From Sulfoacidibacillus thermotolerans (GTDB lineage: Bacteria > Bacillota > Bacilli > Alicyclobacillales > SLC66), in assembly GCF_003144315.1 (NCBI RefSeq), contig NZ_MPDK01000002.1, positions 372,001-436,000 on the forward strand: a stretch of DNA of 64,000 bases, given 5' to 3'. How positions within the stretch are numbered: position 1 is the stretch's first letter; each line of letters starts with the position of its first letter. Shown one piece after another: positions 11,337-19,523 of this stretch. The translations under genes were made by a program, and so were the position numbers. The notes under the pieces were generated by a model that saw only the letters and a list, made by a program, of their open reading frames with translations, had not been told where the DNA came from and searched no databases.

Positions 11337-13127
11337 CTAAATCTGATTTGCCAGTAACCCCATATCGTGCTGAACTTCTAATATAGAATCGCTAAGCAAA
11401 TACACAATCGGTCTTCCCACAGCTATAGGATATACATAAGCAAGATAGTATACCTCACTCGGATCGACATTCACTTGCGCAAACATGTAGGGAATTGCTC
11501 CTATTGCTGCGTGATCCAATACAATGCGCTTTTCTAGATCATTTATCTTTGTCATCAAATAACCATCGCTCACATCCGTGCGCTGAGCTTGTAATAATCT
11601 TCGAAGCAGCTCTAACTGATGCGCCTGCGACAAACCTGAATCCCAAAGCAAAGAGCGCGGACGCAATTTTTCACGCAGCAAAAAATCGGCATGAAGCAAC
11701 GTGGTAACATTCTCATCAAATTTTCCTTCATACTCCAAGAATGCCTGGAGTCGGCGGACCAAATCCAATGGTTGATGGCCTATTCGCGCCCATCCCTTTG
11801 CATTCCAAAACTCGCCAAACGATAAAAAGAAATCGAATGCCGTAGGAAATGACTCCGTGATGAGATATTCCAGTGTGTAAGGAAAGCGCCCAGAGTTATA
11901 ATATTTTTCTAGAATATCCTCCATGTGCTTTAATCGATGGATATCGGAAAATGTGAGACTGTGATTTGAAAGCAATTCATATGGCGCAGTGTCCATAAAA
12001 ACATAGCCAAATTGTTCAGCTTTCTGACGCAATCCAGTCCCCTTTAATAACTTGAGAAAACCAAGTTGTAACTCATCTGGACGAAGCTCAAATACATCGT
12101 TAAATGTGTTACGAAAACTTAAAAAATCTTCTTCTGGAAGTCCGGCAATCAAATCAAGATGTTGCAAGATACGCCCCGACTCCTTAATTTTCCGTACAGT
12201 CGCCGCCAAACGCGTAAAGTCTTGGCGCCGCCGAACCAGCTCATTGGTGAGGTCATTTGTCGATTGAACTCCGACTTCAAACCGAAATAAACCTTTAGGA
12301 GCATGTTCACAAAGCCATTGTACAATATCCGACTTTAAGATGTCGCCCGTAATTTCAAAGTGAAAAGTTGTGTTCCCATGGTTTTCAACCAGAAATTCAA
12401 AAATCTTCATTGCATAGTCTTTACGTAAATTAAACGTTCGATCGACAAACTTAATTTGTCGGACATTTGCTTTTATTAGCCGATTTAAATCATCTAGGAC
12501 CCTTTGCAAACTAAAATAGCGTACACCATCTTCAATCGATGAAAGACAAAATTGACAGTGAAATGGACATCCGCGACTCGCTTCATAGTAAACAATTCGG
12601 TTACGTAGTTCATCCATTGCATCCTCAGGATAGGGAGTAGGAAGATCATCTAAGCGCAATTTCGAACTTGGACCGGTCGTATGAATCGAGAAATCCTCCG
12701 CTCGATAATAAATACCTGACACCGCAGAATACGGTTGGTGCTGCTCAATCGCGGCTAATAAGTTGCGCAAAGGGGCTTCTCCTTCACCAATGACAACGAC
12801 ATCCACCGCTTTATTTTCCTCCAGAAATTCCTTTGTGTCATACGAAACCTCTGGTCCTCCGAGCACTATAACAACATGCGGTAATATCTTGCGAATGAGG
12901 GGAACTAAACGTTTGATCTCTTCAATGTTCCATATATAGCAACTAAATCCGACTACTTCTGGATCTGCTTCGTACACGCGCCCTAGAATATAATCGAGAG
13001 GATCATGGATCGTAAATTCCTCCATCACCACATCGTGTGCATCCGCAATAAATGCGCGTAAATATCTTAGCGCAAGTGACGAATGAATAAATTTCGCATT
13101 CAAAGTCGTCAAAAAAACTCGCGCCAT
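11337..13127 (-). CDS. B12-binding domain radical SAM protein (DUF4080)
   Basis: A protein of 596 residues. Residues about 1-140 form a cobalamin-binding Rossmann-like domain (VVGFSCYIWNIEEIK, VLGGPEVSYD). The radical SAM core starts with the cluster motif RGCPFHCQFC at about residue 187-196. The C-terminal third is the DUF4080 region. Members are predicted to use cobalamin and SAM, but no reaction has been assigned. The start has GAGGTGA and AAGG upstream. It heads a minus-strand operon with the DUF212 and 63-residue genes. Confidence 0.82.
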   Translation of the reverse strand: MARVFLTTLNAKFIHSSLALRYLRAFIADAHDVVMEEFTIHDPLDYILGRVYEADPEVVGFSCYIWNIEEIKRLVPLIRKILPHVVIVLGGPEVSYDTKEFLEENKAVDVVVIGEGEAPLRNLLAAIEQHQPYSAVSGIYYRAEDFSIHTTGPSSKLRLDDLPTPYPEDAMDELRNRIVYYEASRGCPFHCQFCLSSIEDGVRYFSLQRVLDDLNRLIKANVRQIKFVDRTFNLRKDYAMKIFEFLVENHGNTTFHFEITGDILKSDIVQWLCEHAPKGLFRFEVGVQSTNDLTNELVRRRQDFTRLAATVRKIKESGRILQHLDLIAGLPEEDFLSFRNTFNDVFELRPDELQLGFLKLLKGTGLRQKAEQFGYVFMDTAPYELLSNHSLTFSDIHRLKHMEDILEKYYNSGRFPYTLEYLITESFPTAFDFFLSFGEFWNAKGWARIGHQPLDLVRRLQAFLEYEGKFDENVTTLLHADFLLREKLRPRSLLWDSGLSQAHQLELLRRLLQAQRTDVSDGYLMTKINDLEKRIVLDHAAIGAIPYMFAQVNVDPSEVYYLAYVYPIAVGRPIVYLLSDSILEVQHDMGLLANQI

Positions 13128-13225
13128 CCTTCATTCACCTCACGCAAACAATTGTACAAAACGCCTTCGCATCAGCAGACCTAGCTCACAACCAATGCAT
13201 ATCAGTATAGCCAAAGTGTGCATTC

Positions 13226-13256
13226 TTGACACCGGGACAGTGATCCCGCCATATGT
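13226..13256 (+). promoter_or_regulatory. candidate yunC promoter with inverted repeat in the spacer
   Basis: A perfect -35 TTGACA (13226-13231) is followed by a weak -10 around CATATG (13250-13255). The spacer contains the inverted repeat CGGGA-N6-TCCCG (13233-13248), which could be an operator. Assignment rests on sequence only. Confidence 0.4.
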
Positions 13257-13281
13257 TAACGAAGAAAGGAGGCCGTTTTTC

Positions 13282-13602
13282 ATGGTCACAGTTACTCCGT
13301 TAACCATTGAAAATTGTTCATGCGTCGCAACTACCGTCACACTCCCCAAAACGGATCTCGTCATCGTTTCGACAAACATCGGATACATTATGTGTGGCGC
13401 ATTAGACGTTGGTTTATTAAATGCGCGCCTTAAAGATCGTCAGATTATCGCCGCGCGAGCTGTCGGTGTCAAGACCGTCGAGCAACTACTCGCAGCTCCC
13501 TTAGAATCAGTAACAGAGGCAGCTCATGCAATTGGCATTAAAGTGGGGATGACTGGAAAAGAAGCCATCCTTCTCATGTGTCGTCATCAGACGCATCCGT
13601 AA
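13282..13602 (+). CDS. yunC: YunC-family protein (DUF1805)
   Basis: A 106-residue protein starting at ATG 13282, with AAAGGAGG nine bases upstream; the longer upstream frame lacks a ribosome site. GYIMCGALDVGLLN, RAVGVKTVEQLL, APLESV and GIKVGMTGKEA are the DUF1805 signatures found in Bacillus YunC. The biochemical role is unknown. It stands alone and diverges from the radical SAM gene. Confidence 0.85.
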   Translation: MVTVTPLTIENCSCVATTVTLPKTDLVIVSTNIGYIMCGALDVGLLNARLKDRQIIAARAVGVKTVEQLLAAPLESVTEAAHAIGIKVGMTGKEAILLMCRHQTHP

Positions 13603-13644
13603 GACGATAGAACATAGATTACGCTGCTTTCTGTCGCAAGGCGA

Positions 13645-13667
13645 GCGGCAGGGGATTCCCCTGCCGC
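13645..13667. terminator. GC-rich hairpin between convergent genes
   Basis: A nearly perfect palindrome, 11 bp on each side of a one-base centre (GCGGCAGGGGA with TCCCCTGCCGC). There is no clear U-run on either strand, so it is only a probable bidirectional terminator for yunC and the glycosyltransferase. Confidence 0.55.
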
Positions 13668-13686
13668 CAAAGTATGTTGTTGTCTC

Positions 13687-14934
13687 TCACCGCGAGCGCA
13701 TCTCATCTAGCTGAATTGCCCTTGTATGCACTGTGTGATTCCACACGCGGTTGTGCCGTGTAAAGAGGGCTAACAGAGTAACAGGAAACCAAGTAACCAT
13801 AAAAACAGGAAAGAGCGGGAGCCCCAGATAAGCTTTCCATGGAATGCGATCTAGTAACATGGCTAATGGCATCTGCAGTAAAATAAACAAATTAATCATC
13901 GCCCAAAACCAAGTTGGGAGTAATTCCGTCATGGAATTTACTGCCCAAGCTGCCGGCGCCCCCATTTGAAACAAAAGCATAAAACCTGTAAAGAATAAGA
14001 TTAAAAACCGCATCGGCTGAAACAGATAAATGGCAGCATCTAACTTCGCGAGACTCCGTTCTGCAATACTGGCTGACAAAAGCGGCGCCATATACTGCTG
14101 TGCACAGTTAAAATGACCCTGCATCCAGCGCAAACGCTGACGCATCGAAGCCCGCAAAGAAATGGGCTTCTCATCGTAAACGCGTGCATCATGTGCCCAT
14201 ACTGGATAAATCCCAACTGATACACATTTCGCCCCAAATTCAACGTCCTCTGTAAGCCCAGTCGCTTCCCAACCTAACCGTTCAAGGAGCTTCATGTCAA
14301 TACAAAGTCCAGTACCGCCAAGTGCACATGACAATCCCAGATTGTAACGCGCCAACTGCCACATTCGATTCGTGTACCAATAGGAAATAGCCATCGAGAT
14401 CGTTACCCAAGAATCATATGGATTTTTAATATCCAAATACCCTTGAATTACTTTTTTCCCTGCTAATAACCGCTCATTCATGACGCGTAAAAAGTTTGTC
14501 GCCACCAAGTTGTCTGCATCAAACATAACAACTGCGTCGTACTTTTGTTCGGATTCATACAAGCGATCCAACATCCAACGAATCGCAAATCCTTTTCCTC
14601 GTTCTTGATCATTGGATCGTTCAGCGACGTTTACTCCACACGCCCTCGCAATCTCAGCTGTGTTATCTGTACAGTTGTCTGCGATCACATAGATGTCATA
14701 CAGATGATCCGGATACTCCATCCGCTTTAAATTTTCAAGCAATGGGCGAATCACTTGCGCTTCATTGTGAGCAGCAACCAGCACTGCAAATCGCTTTTGC
14801 GGATCGAACTGAATCTTTCGCTTTCGATAATACAGTCCAAATACAGATAAAACCACTTGATAGGCACCGATGAGACCGGTGATCGCCTGTAGAGCGATGA
14901 AGGCGCCATCCAACACTGCGCTCCAGAAACTCAA
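13687..14934 (-). CDS. family 2 glycosyltransferase, membrane-bound
   Basis: A protein of 415 residues starting with TTG (GGGAGAG upstream). One N-terminal membrane segment is followed by a GT-A domain: VLVAAHNEAQVI, IADNCTDNTAEIA, the metal-binding FDADN, and the acceptor-side TEDVEFG. The processive-type QRLRWMQGH follows at about residue 265, then three to four C-terminal membrane segments. This layout is seen in polysaccharide or glycolipid synthases. The product cannot be deduced. The gene is isolated from other polysaccharide genes. Confidence 0.82.
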   Translation of the reverse strand: MSFWSAVLDGAFIALQAITGLIGAYQVVLSVFGLYYRKRKIQFDPQKRFAVLVAAHNEAQVIRPLLENLKRMEYPDHLYDIYVIADNCTDNTAEIARACGVNVAERSNDQERGKGFAIRWMLDRLYESEQKYDAVVMFDADNLVATNFLRVMNERLLAGKKVIQGYLDIKNPYDSWVTISMAISYWYTNRMWQLARYNLGLSCALGGTGLCIDMKLLERLGWEATGLTEDVEFGAKCVSVGIYPVWAHDARVYDEKPISLRASMRQRLRWMQGHFNCAQQYMAPLLSASIAERSLAKLDAAIYLFQPMRFLILFFTGFMLLFQMGAPAAWAVNSMTELLPTWFWAMINLFILLQMPLAMLLDRIPWKAYLGLPLFPVFMVTWFPVTLLALFTRHNRVWNHTVHTRAIQLDEMRSR

Positions 14935-15092
14935 TCAAAGTCTCTCCCGTCATGTCACGACATCGCGAGCCTAAAAGCCCTCCTTACTATAGCATGTATG
15001 CGAATCAGAGGACAAGTAGACTGACGATCTCTCACCTTGTATACTTTATATTGTAACGCAATTTGTCTTTTGCAGTCAGAAAGGGGTACAAC

Positions 15093-15713
15093 ATGCAAGG
15101 ACTGTCACTTCTACTTGAACACTTCATTCGGCATTACGGCATTGCTGCAATTTTTATCACGATGATTCTAGAAAGCGCGTGTATTCCTCTACCAAGCGAA
15201 TTAATCATGACATTTGCTGGATTCGAGTCCTGGAAAGGAAATATTAACTTTACAGAAGCCGTGTTTGCTGGCGTCATTGGCAATGTAGTAGGCTCACTCA
15301 TTGCCTACTACATCGGCAGCAAAGGAGGCAGACCCTTTTTACGACGCTACGGAAAATATATTCTATTTTCAGAAAAACACTTCTCCTCAGCCGAACACTG
15401 GTTTGCTCGTTATGGCGCTATCACCGTATTATTAGGCAGAATACTCCCTGCAATTCGCACCTTTATTTCCCTGCCAGCCGGCATTGCCAATATGCGTATA
15501 AGTACATTTTTGCTTTTTACCACAATTGGCAGTCTACCGTGGGTTTACATTTTAACCCTTCTTGGATACCAGTTCGGTGGACATTGGGCTGCTATTGAAC
15601 AACATTCCTCTGCCTTAACCTATGTATTTGCTATTTTGTTGATTGCCATACTGATCATCTTTTGGCTGCGCAACAAACCCCACACCCACATTGACAATAA
15701 TTCCTCACAGTAA
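15093..15713 (+). CDS. DedA-family membrane protein
   Basis: A protein of 206 residues; the ATG at 15093 follows AGAAAGGGGT. Several membrane segments and DedA signatures are visible: ESACIPLPSELIMTFAG, GSLIAYYIGSKGG, and the GRILPAIRTFISLPAGIA block. The family contains lipid carriers such as UptA, which recycles undecaprenyl phosphate, so such a role is possible. A second DedA protein lies at 28,277-28,888. Terminated by the hairpin at 15,765. Confidence 0.85.
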   Translation: MQGLSLLLEHFIRHYGIAAIFITMILESACIPLPSELIMTFAGFESWKGNINFTEAVFAGVIGNVVGSLIAYYIGSKGGRPFLRRYGKYILFSEKHFSSAEHWFARYGAITVLLGRILPAIRTFISLPAGIANMRISTFLLFTTIGSLPWVYILTLLGYQFGGHWAAIEQHSSALTYVFAILLIAILIIFWLRNKPHTHIDNNSSQ

Positions 15714-15764
15714 ACAACAAAGAGCCACCACTCATAGCCAAGCACATAAACAGGAATCCTGTTT

Positions 15765-15805
15765 GAAATGAAGAGGTGGGCTACAATCGCCCACCTCTTC
15801 ATTTC
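15765..15805. terminator. bidirectional terminator
   Basis: A perfect 17-bp stem (GAAATGAAGAGGTGGGC paired with its complement) and a 7-base loop between convergent dedA and iscA-like genes. A second small palindrome (AACAGGAATCCTGTT) lies just before it. Confidence 0.85.
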
Positions 15806-15806
15806 T

Positions 15807-16157
15807 TTAAGAGCAACTTCCTGGCGTACCCGCATCATCTTTCGTATGAAAGCTAGAACCACATCCACAACTAGAAACCGCGTTTGGATTAAAAATTTTG
15901 AAACCTTTACCAGACAATCCATTGACATAATCAATTTCTGCCCCATCAATAAGCGGCAAACTTGCTTCATCAACGAGAACTGGAATGCCTGACTGCATGG
16001 TAAGAAGATCAGATTCTTTTTTCATATCGAGAGCCATTCCATAACTATAACCAGAGCAACCACCTGGTTTGACAAAGATGCGCAGTCCTAAACCTTCCTC
16101 TTTATCAGACAAAAGTTCCTTGACCACTTTCGCTGCTTCCATTGTCAAAGTTACCAT
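15807..16157 (-). CDS. HesB/IscA-family iron-sulfur assembly protein
   Basis: A protein of 116 residues; ATG 16157 is chosen because AAGGAGG lies 8 bases upstream and the TTG at 16163 is too close to it. The three family cysteines are present in GGCSGYSYG and SSCGCGSS, which bind iron or a Fe-S cluster for transfer to apoproteins. It corresponds to Bacillus SufA/ErpA-type A-type carriers. Monocistronic, no suf genes adjacent. Confidence 0.88.
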   Translation of the reverse strand: MVTLTMEAAKVVKELLSDKEEGLGLRIFVKPGGCSGYSYGMALDMKKESDLLTMQSGIPVLVDEASLPLIDGAEIDYVNGLSGKGFKIFNPNAVSSCGCGSSFHTKDDAGTPGSCS

Positions 16158-16245
16158 CGCCAACTCCTCCTTGCCATTGTAACTCTATTTTACACCCCAC
16201 AAAACATGAGTACCAGCATTTCCTCTGTGTACATGAAAGACAGAA

Positions 16246-16287
16246 AAAATCTCCCGCAAACGTCATTCCACATTTGCGGGAGATTTT
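16246..16287 (-). terminator. rho-independent terminator of the peroxiredoxin gene
   Basis: A 15-bp stem (AAAATCTCCCGCAAA with TTTGCGGGAGATTTT) followed on the minus strand by TT and C. It starts two bases after the stop codon at 16289. Confidence 0.9.
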
Positions 16288-16288
16288 A

Positions 16289-16756
16289 TTATAAGCTCTC
16301 TTTTAAGTCATTTAAAACTTTGGCTGCATGGCCATCCACTTTTACTTTGGGATAGATCCGAACAAGTTTTCCCTCTGGATCAATAACAAAGGTCGTTCGC
16401 TCAATTCCCATATAGGTGCGACCATACATTTTTTTCTCTTTGTAGACGCCATACGCAGTACATACTGCTGCATCAGGGTCTGAGAGCAAAGGGTACGTCA
16501 GATTGTATTTTTTCGCAAACTTTTCATGTGAAGCTATGCTATCTGTGCTAATCCCTAGCACAACCGCCTTGAGTTTAGCAAACTCTGGTAAGAGTGCTTG
16601 AAACTCATTGGCCTCCTGCGTTCAACCAGGTGTCATATCTTTAGGATAAAAAAACAACACTACATAGTGGCCGCGTTGTGTACTTAGTTGAAATGAGCCA
16701 ACTTCTGTTGCCGTAAGTGTAAAATCTGGTGCCTCTTGACCAACCGCTATTTCCAT
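16289..16756 (-). CDS. bcp: peroxiredoxin of the BCP type with in-frame UGA at the peroxidatic position (predicted selenoprotein)
   Basis: A frame of 155 residues from ATG 16756 (AGAAGGAGG upstream; -10 TATACT near 16,794-16,789) to the stop at 16289, interrupted only by TGA at codon 45 (16624-16622). Before it stands EAPDFTLTATEVG and VVLFFYPKDMTPG; after it TQEANEFQ, then GISTDSIASHEKFAKKY, RTTFVIDPEGK. This is the complete bacterioferritin-comigratory protein fold, and the TGA falls exactly on the peroxidatic cysteine (Cys45 in E. coli BCP, motif TPGC). Reading it as selenocysteine gives an intact peroxide reductase; the resolving cysteine five residues on is absent (Asn). Sec-containing peroxiredoxins are known. 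The alternatives are a nonsense mutation or sequencing error. No sel genes lie in the window. Confidence 0.8.
16571..16606 (-). promoter_or_regulatory. candidate bacterial SECIS hairpin
   Basis: Within the coding sequence, after the UGA, the RNA can fold as GAGUUU (pairing with AAACUC), a CA bulge, AGCA:UGCU, a UU bulge, CUCU:AGAG and a UACC loop. The loop starts about 31 bases after the UGA, inside the range usual for bacterial SECIS elements. The guanine usually found at the start of the apical loop is not present, so the match is partial. Confidence 0.4.
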
Positions 16757-16800
16757 TCGGCTCCTCCTTCTGATTTGCAATCATCTAGAGTATACCGAAT

Positions 16801-17697
16801 TTATTTAGAAATCACCTGCACTTTGACGTTTTCCATGCCAAATTGATCAGCTAAACTTGCACTTGGCAAAAAAATGTCGATTCGATTCCCCTGAATAGCA
16901 CCACCAATATCATTTGCCGTTGCATAAAATCCTCCAGGCGGAAGTGCTGGATCGGAATATCCACTAATAAAAAGTGTTGAGCCTAGCGGAATCACTGATG
17001 GATCTACTGCAACGTCGCCAAACTGAAGCGGTTGTCCAAAATAATTCACCGCTCCCCATGGACCATTATCTGCGACAGATGCATCATAAGACGTGGCCAG
17101 CATATTGTATGTCTGCGCGGAAGACTGATTTTGTGTTTGTGGTGCAGGTGCAGGTGAAGAAGAGGTAGGAGTCGATGAAGTTGCTGCAGACGCACTGTCA
17201 TTAACACTCGCCGTTTGACTGTCAGATAAAGTGCTTGCAGTTGTCGTAGTCATCGCGAGATTCGAATTGCTCGTGTCATTTGAATTCCACGTCGTTGCCT
17301 CATTACTCCCTAGTGCAATCAGTAGTTTTTGCCCAGGATAAATTAAGTCAGAAGTTAATCCATTTAATTCTTGAATAGAGGCGACACTTGTGTTGTAACG
17401 ACGAGCAATATACCATAACGTATCCCCAGGATCGACGAGATACAAAAAAGGGATTGCCACGACTTCGCCGGGATACAGAATACTATCTCCATTCAAGTGA
17501 TTGACCCGTTCGAAACTTTGCAACCCTACATGAGCCTGTACAGAAATTGAATACGCACTGTCAAGCGGTTGTACCGTGTAGGGTCCAAGCGGAGTCGTCG
17601 CCGCAAAAGCACTCACATGTGACCCCAACAACAGCCCAGCGCATAACAGTGCCGCAGTTGTTTGCTGCACAGCAGAAAATCTAGCCTTTATTCGCAT
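16801..17697 (-). CDS. LysM-LysM-3D domain cell-wall protein under c-di-AMP control
   Basis: A protein of 298 residues. The N-terminal signal peptide ends near AFAA (about residue 33). Two LysM repeats follow (YTVQPLDSAYSISVQAHVG and LVDPGDTLWYIARRYNT, each ending in an LYPGE/IYPGQ segment), then a Ser/Thr-rich linker and a C-terminal 3D domain with DPSVIPLGS, NDIGGAI and IDIFLPS. It binds peptidoglycan and is probably a lytic transglycosylase-like hydrolase. GGGAGGG precedes the ATG. The leader carries a ydaO-type riboswitch, a known arrangement for wall hydrolases. Its own stop is only 44 bases before the peroxiredoxin start, so read-through is possible. Confidence 0.88.
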   Translation of the reverse strand: MRIKARFSAVQQTTAALLCAGLLLGSHVSAFAATTPLGPYTVQPLDSAYSISVQAHVGLQSFERVNHLNGDSILYPGEVVAIPFLYLVDPGDTLWYIARRYNTSVASIQELNGLTSDLIYPGQKLLIALGSNEATTWNSNDTSNSNLAMTTTTASTLSDSQTASVNDSASAATSSTPTSSSPAPAPQTQNQSSAQTYNMLATSYDASVADNGPWGAVNYFGQPLQFGDVAVDPSVIPLGSTLFISGYSDPALPPGGFYATANDIGGAIQGNRIDIFLPSASLADQFGMENVKVQVISK

Positions 17698-17704
17698 AAT
17701 TCCC

Positions 17705-17822
17705 TCCCTGGCCTCCGGAGTTAGCTGACGGGTTCGGGCGAAGGATGCCCGCTCACAAAGATGAGTTCACCCCAAAGCACACGGTTCCTCCGTACACACA
17801 TCGATGTGTGATTCGGCTTATG
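17705..17822 (-). promoter_or_regulatory. cyclic di-AMP riboswitch (ydaO/yuaA class)
   Basis: The minus strand contains the class hallmarks in order: AAGCCGAATC, ACGGAGGAACC, TTGGGGTGAA, GGGCATCCTTCGCCCGAACC and GTCAGCTAACTCCGGAGGC. The closing helix pairs GCC of the 5' end with GGC next to CAGGGAGGGA, the ribosome-binding region of the LysM-3D gene. In this class, c-di-AMP binding turns expression of osmotic and cell-wall genes off. Because the ribosome site lies directly behind the closing helix, control could be translational; no separate terminator hairpin with U-run is visible. Confidence 0.88.
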
Positions 17823-17866
17823 TGATGTCGCGTAGAACTATACACGACATCACCCCGAATTGCCAA
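17822..17866 (-). promoter_or_regulatory. promoter of the riboswitch transcript with a 9-bp inverted repeat around the -10
   Basis: On the minus strand TTGGCA (17866-17861), 18 bases, then TATAGT (17842-17837). The expected start is near 17830. The perfect repeat GTGATGTCG (17822-17830) and CGACATCAC (17844-17852) flanks the -10, so the right arm is probably outside the RNA and the palindrome acts as DNA, as an operator would. Confidence 0.55.
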
Positions 17867-17891
17867 GCTGTAAATCATGCCATGGAGAATC

Positions 17892-19424
17892 TTACCGTTC
17901 CTTTACAACGCGCACGGTCTCAATTGTTGGATCATCTGGTCCTTGTACAGGTAATCCTGCACGTAAATTTTCTTCAATAAATTCTACATTATCTGCGGTT
18001 ACTATTTCACCAGGTAAAAGAATCGGAATCCCTGGGGGATAGACTTTAATTACATCTGCGATAATTCTTCCGATTGCATCTCGTAGCTGTACAACTTCCG
18101 TTTCAGCATAAAAAGCTTCTCTCGGACTCATTGCAAGTACAGGGGTAGAAGGTACAACAATTTGAATTTTATGGTGATGTTGCAGCAATTCCCGATTCGC
18201 AATTTCTGCAATCGCAGAAATTAATGCTGCGATGTTTTCCTCTGTATCGCCAAAAGAAATTACACATAGCACATTGTATAAATCGGATAATTCAACTTCA
18301 ATATTATATTTTTCACGTAGAATGACTTCTACTTCATATCCTGATAACCCAATCTCCGCCACGCGAATCGTAAGTTTCAATGGATCGAGCGCAAATGTCG
18401 CAGAAGAAGCTAAAATTTCTTCACCAAAACAATAGATCCCTGGAATTTCATTCAATCGCCGACGCGCACTCTGCGCCATCGCGATCGCTCGATCGAGCAA
18501 CTCATGCCCACGCGTTGCCAGTTGACGGCGAGCTGCATCCAGTGATGCCAAGAGAATGTAAGAAGTTGACGTGGTCGTAAGCAAAGATAAGATTGAATGT
18601 ACATGCCTCGCGCGCACTAGCCCTTCTTTCACATTCAATACTGAACTTTGTGTAAGGGAGCCTCCTAATTTATGAACACTTGTAGCCGCCAAATCACACC
18701 CAGCTTGCATAGCGGACGGTGGCAATTGCTCATGAAAATGCGTATGCACGCCATGTGCTTCATCGACTAGAACTACGACTCCGCGATCATGTGCGAGTTT
18801 TACAATCGAACGTAAATCTGTTGCTACTCCAAAATATGTCGGATTAATTAGCAAGACCGCTTTTACATTCGGATGGCGCTTTAATCCCTCTGCCACTGAC
18901 TCGACGCGCACACCATGCGCAATTCCTAAGCGTAAGTCCACTTCTGGTTGCAAAAAGAACGGCCTAGCTCCAGATAAAATAATCGCCGATAGGACCGAAG
19001 TATGGATGTTGCGCGGAACGAGAATCTCATCTCCCGGACCTACGACAGACATGATCATTGCCATAATTGCACCACTTGTACCTTGCACGGAAAAGAAAGT
19101 ATAATCTGCGCCGAATGCCTGTGCAGCCAACTTTTGTGCTTGGTCGATAATTCCTGTAGGATGATGCAGGTCATCTAATGGACCAATGTTAATGAGATCG
19201 ATACTCAGCGCTCGCTCACCCATAAATTCCCTGAATTCAGGATCCATCGCGAGTCCAGTTTTATGTCCTGGAATATGAAATTGCAAAGGGCGACGCATTG
19301 CATGCTCACGCAGTGCCGAAAACAACGGGGTCTGAGACTGATCTAACAAAAAATTCACATCCTCACTTCTATGCAAACGATGACTGCTATCACCACGCTT
19401 AAAGCGGTACACATCCTCGCCCAT
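17892..19424 (-). CDS. Orn/Lys/Arg decarboxylase family PLP enzyme
   Basis: A protein of 510 residues of fold-type I. Markers of the short Bacillus-type (SpeA/YaaO) decarboxylases are FHIPGHKTG, FSVQGTSGAIMAMI, VDEAHGVHTHFH (PLP-contacting aspartate and histidine) and ATSVHKLGGSLTQ with the Schiff-base lysine. The C-terminal domain has PPGIPILLPGE. It would decarboxylate arginine, lysine or ornithine for polyamine synthesis or acid resistance; the substrate cannot be read from the sequence. The ATG lacks a strong ribosome site, so the true start may be up to 20 codons inside. Confidence 0.85.
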   Translation of the reverse strand: MGEDVYRFKRGDSSHRLHRSEDVNFLLDQSQTPLFSALREHAMRRPLQFHIPGHKTGLAMDPEFREFMGERALSIDLINIGPLDDLHHPTGIIDQAQKLAAQAFGADYTFFSVQGTSGAIMAMIMSVVGPGDEILVPRNIHTSVLSAIILSGARPFFLQPEVDLRLGIAHGVRVESVAEGLKRHPNVKAVLLINPTYFGVATDLRSIVKLAHDRGVVVLVDEAHGVHTHFHEQLPPSAMQAGCDLAATSVHKLGGSLTQSSVLNVKEGLVRARHVHSILSLLTTTSTSYILLASLDAARRQLATRGHELLDRAIAMAQSARRRLNEIPGIYCFGEEILASSATFALDPLKLTIRVAEIGLSGYEVEVILREKYNIEVELSDLYNVLCVISFGDTEENIAALISAIAEIANRELLQHHHKIQIVVPSTPVLAMSPREAFYAETEVVQLRDAIGRIIADVIKVYPPGIPILLPGEIVTADNVEFIEENLRAGLPVQGPDDPTIETVRVVKER

Positions 19425-19523
19425 CGATTACATCCGAGTAAAATATCAACTACTTATAATACAGAAAGAAGACTCTACAAGCAAAGCCTTCCTATTCATA
19501 GAGAGCTTCTAACGATTTGAAAG

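Noticed and set aside
13140-13388. Minus-strand frame of 82 residues
   Set aside because: It overlaps the yunC promoter and start; YunC on the plus strand is clearly the real gene.
16289-16561. Separate 90-residue gene starting at GTG 16561
   Set aside because: It lacks a ribosome site and begins in the middle of the peroxiredoxin fold; the same frame continues upstream through the TGA to a well-placed ATG.
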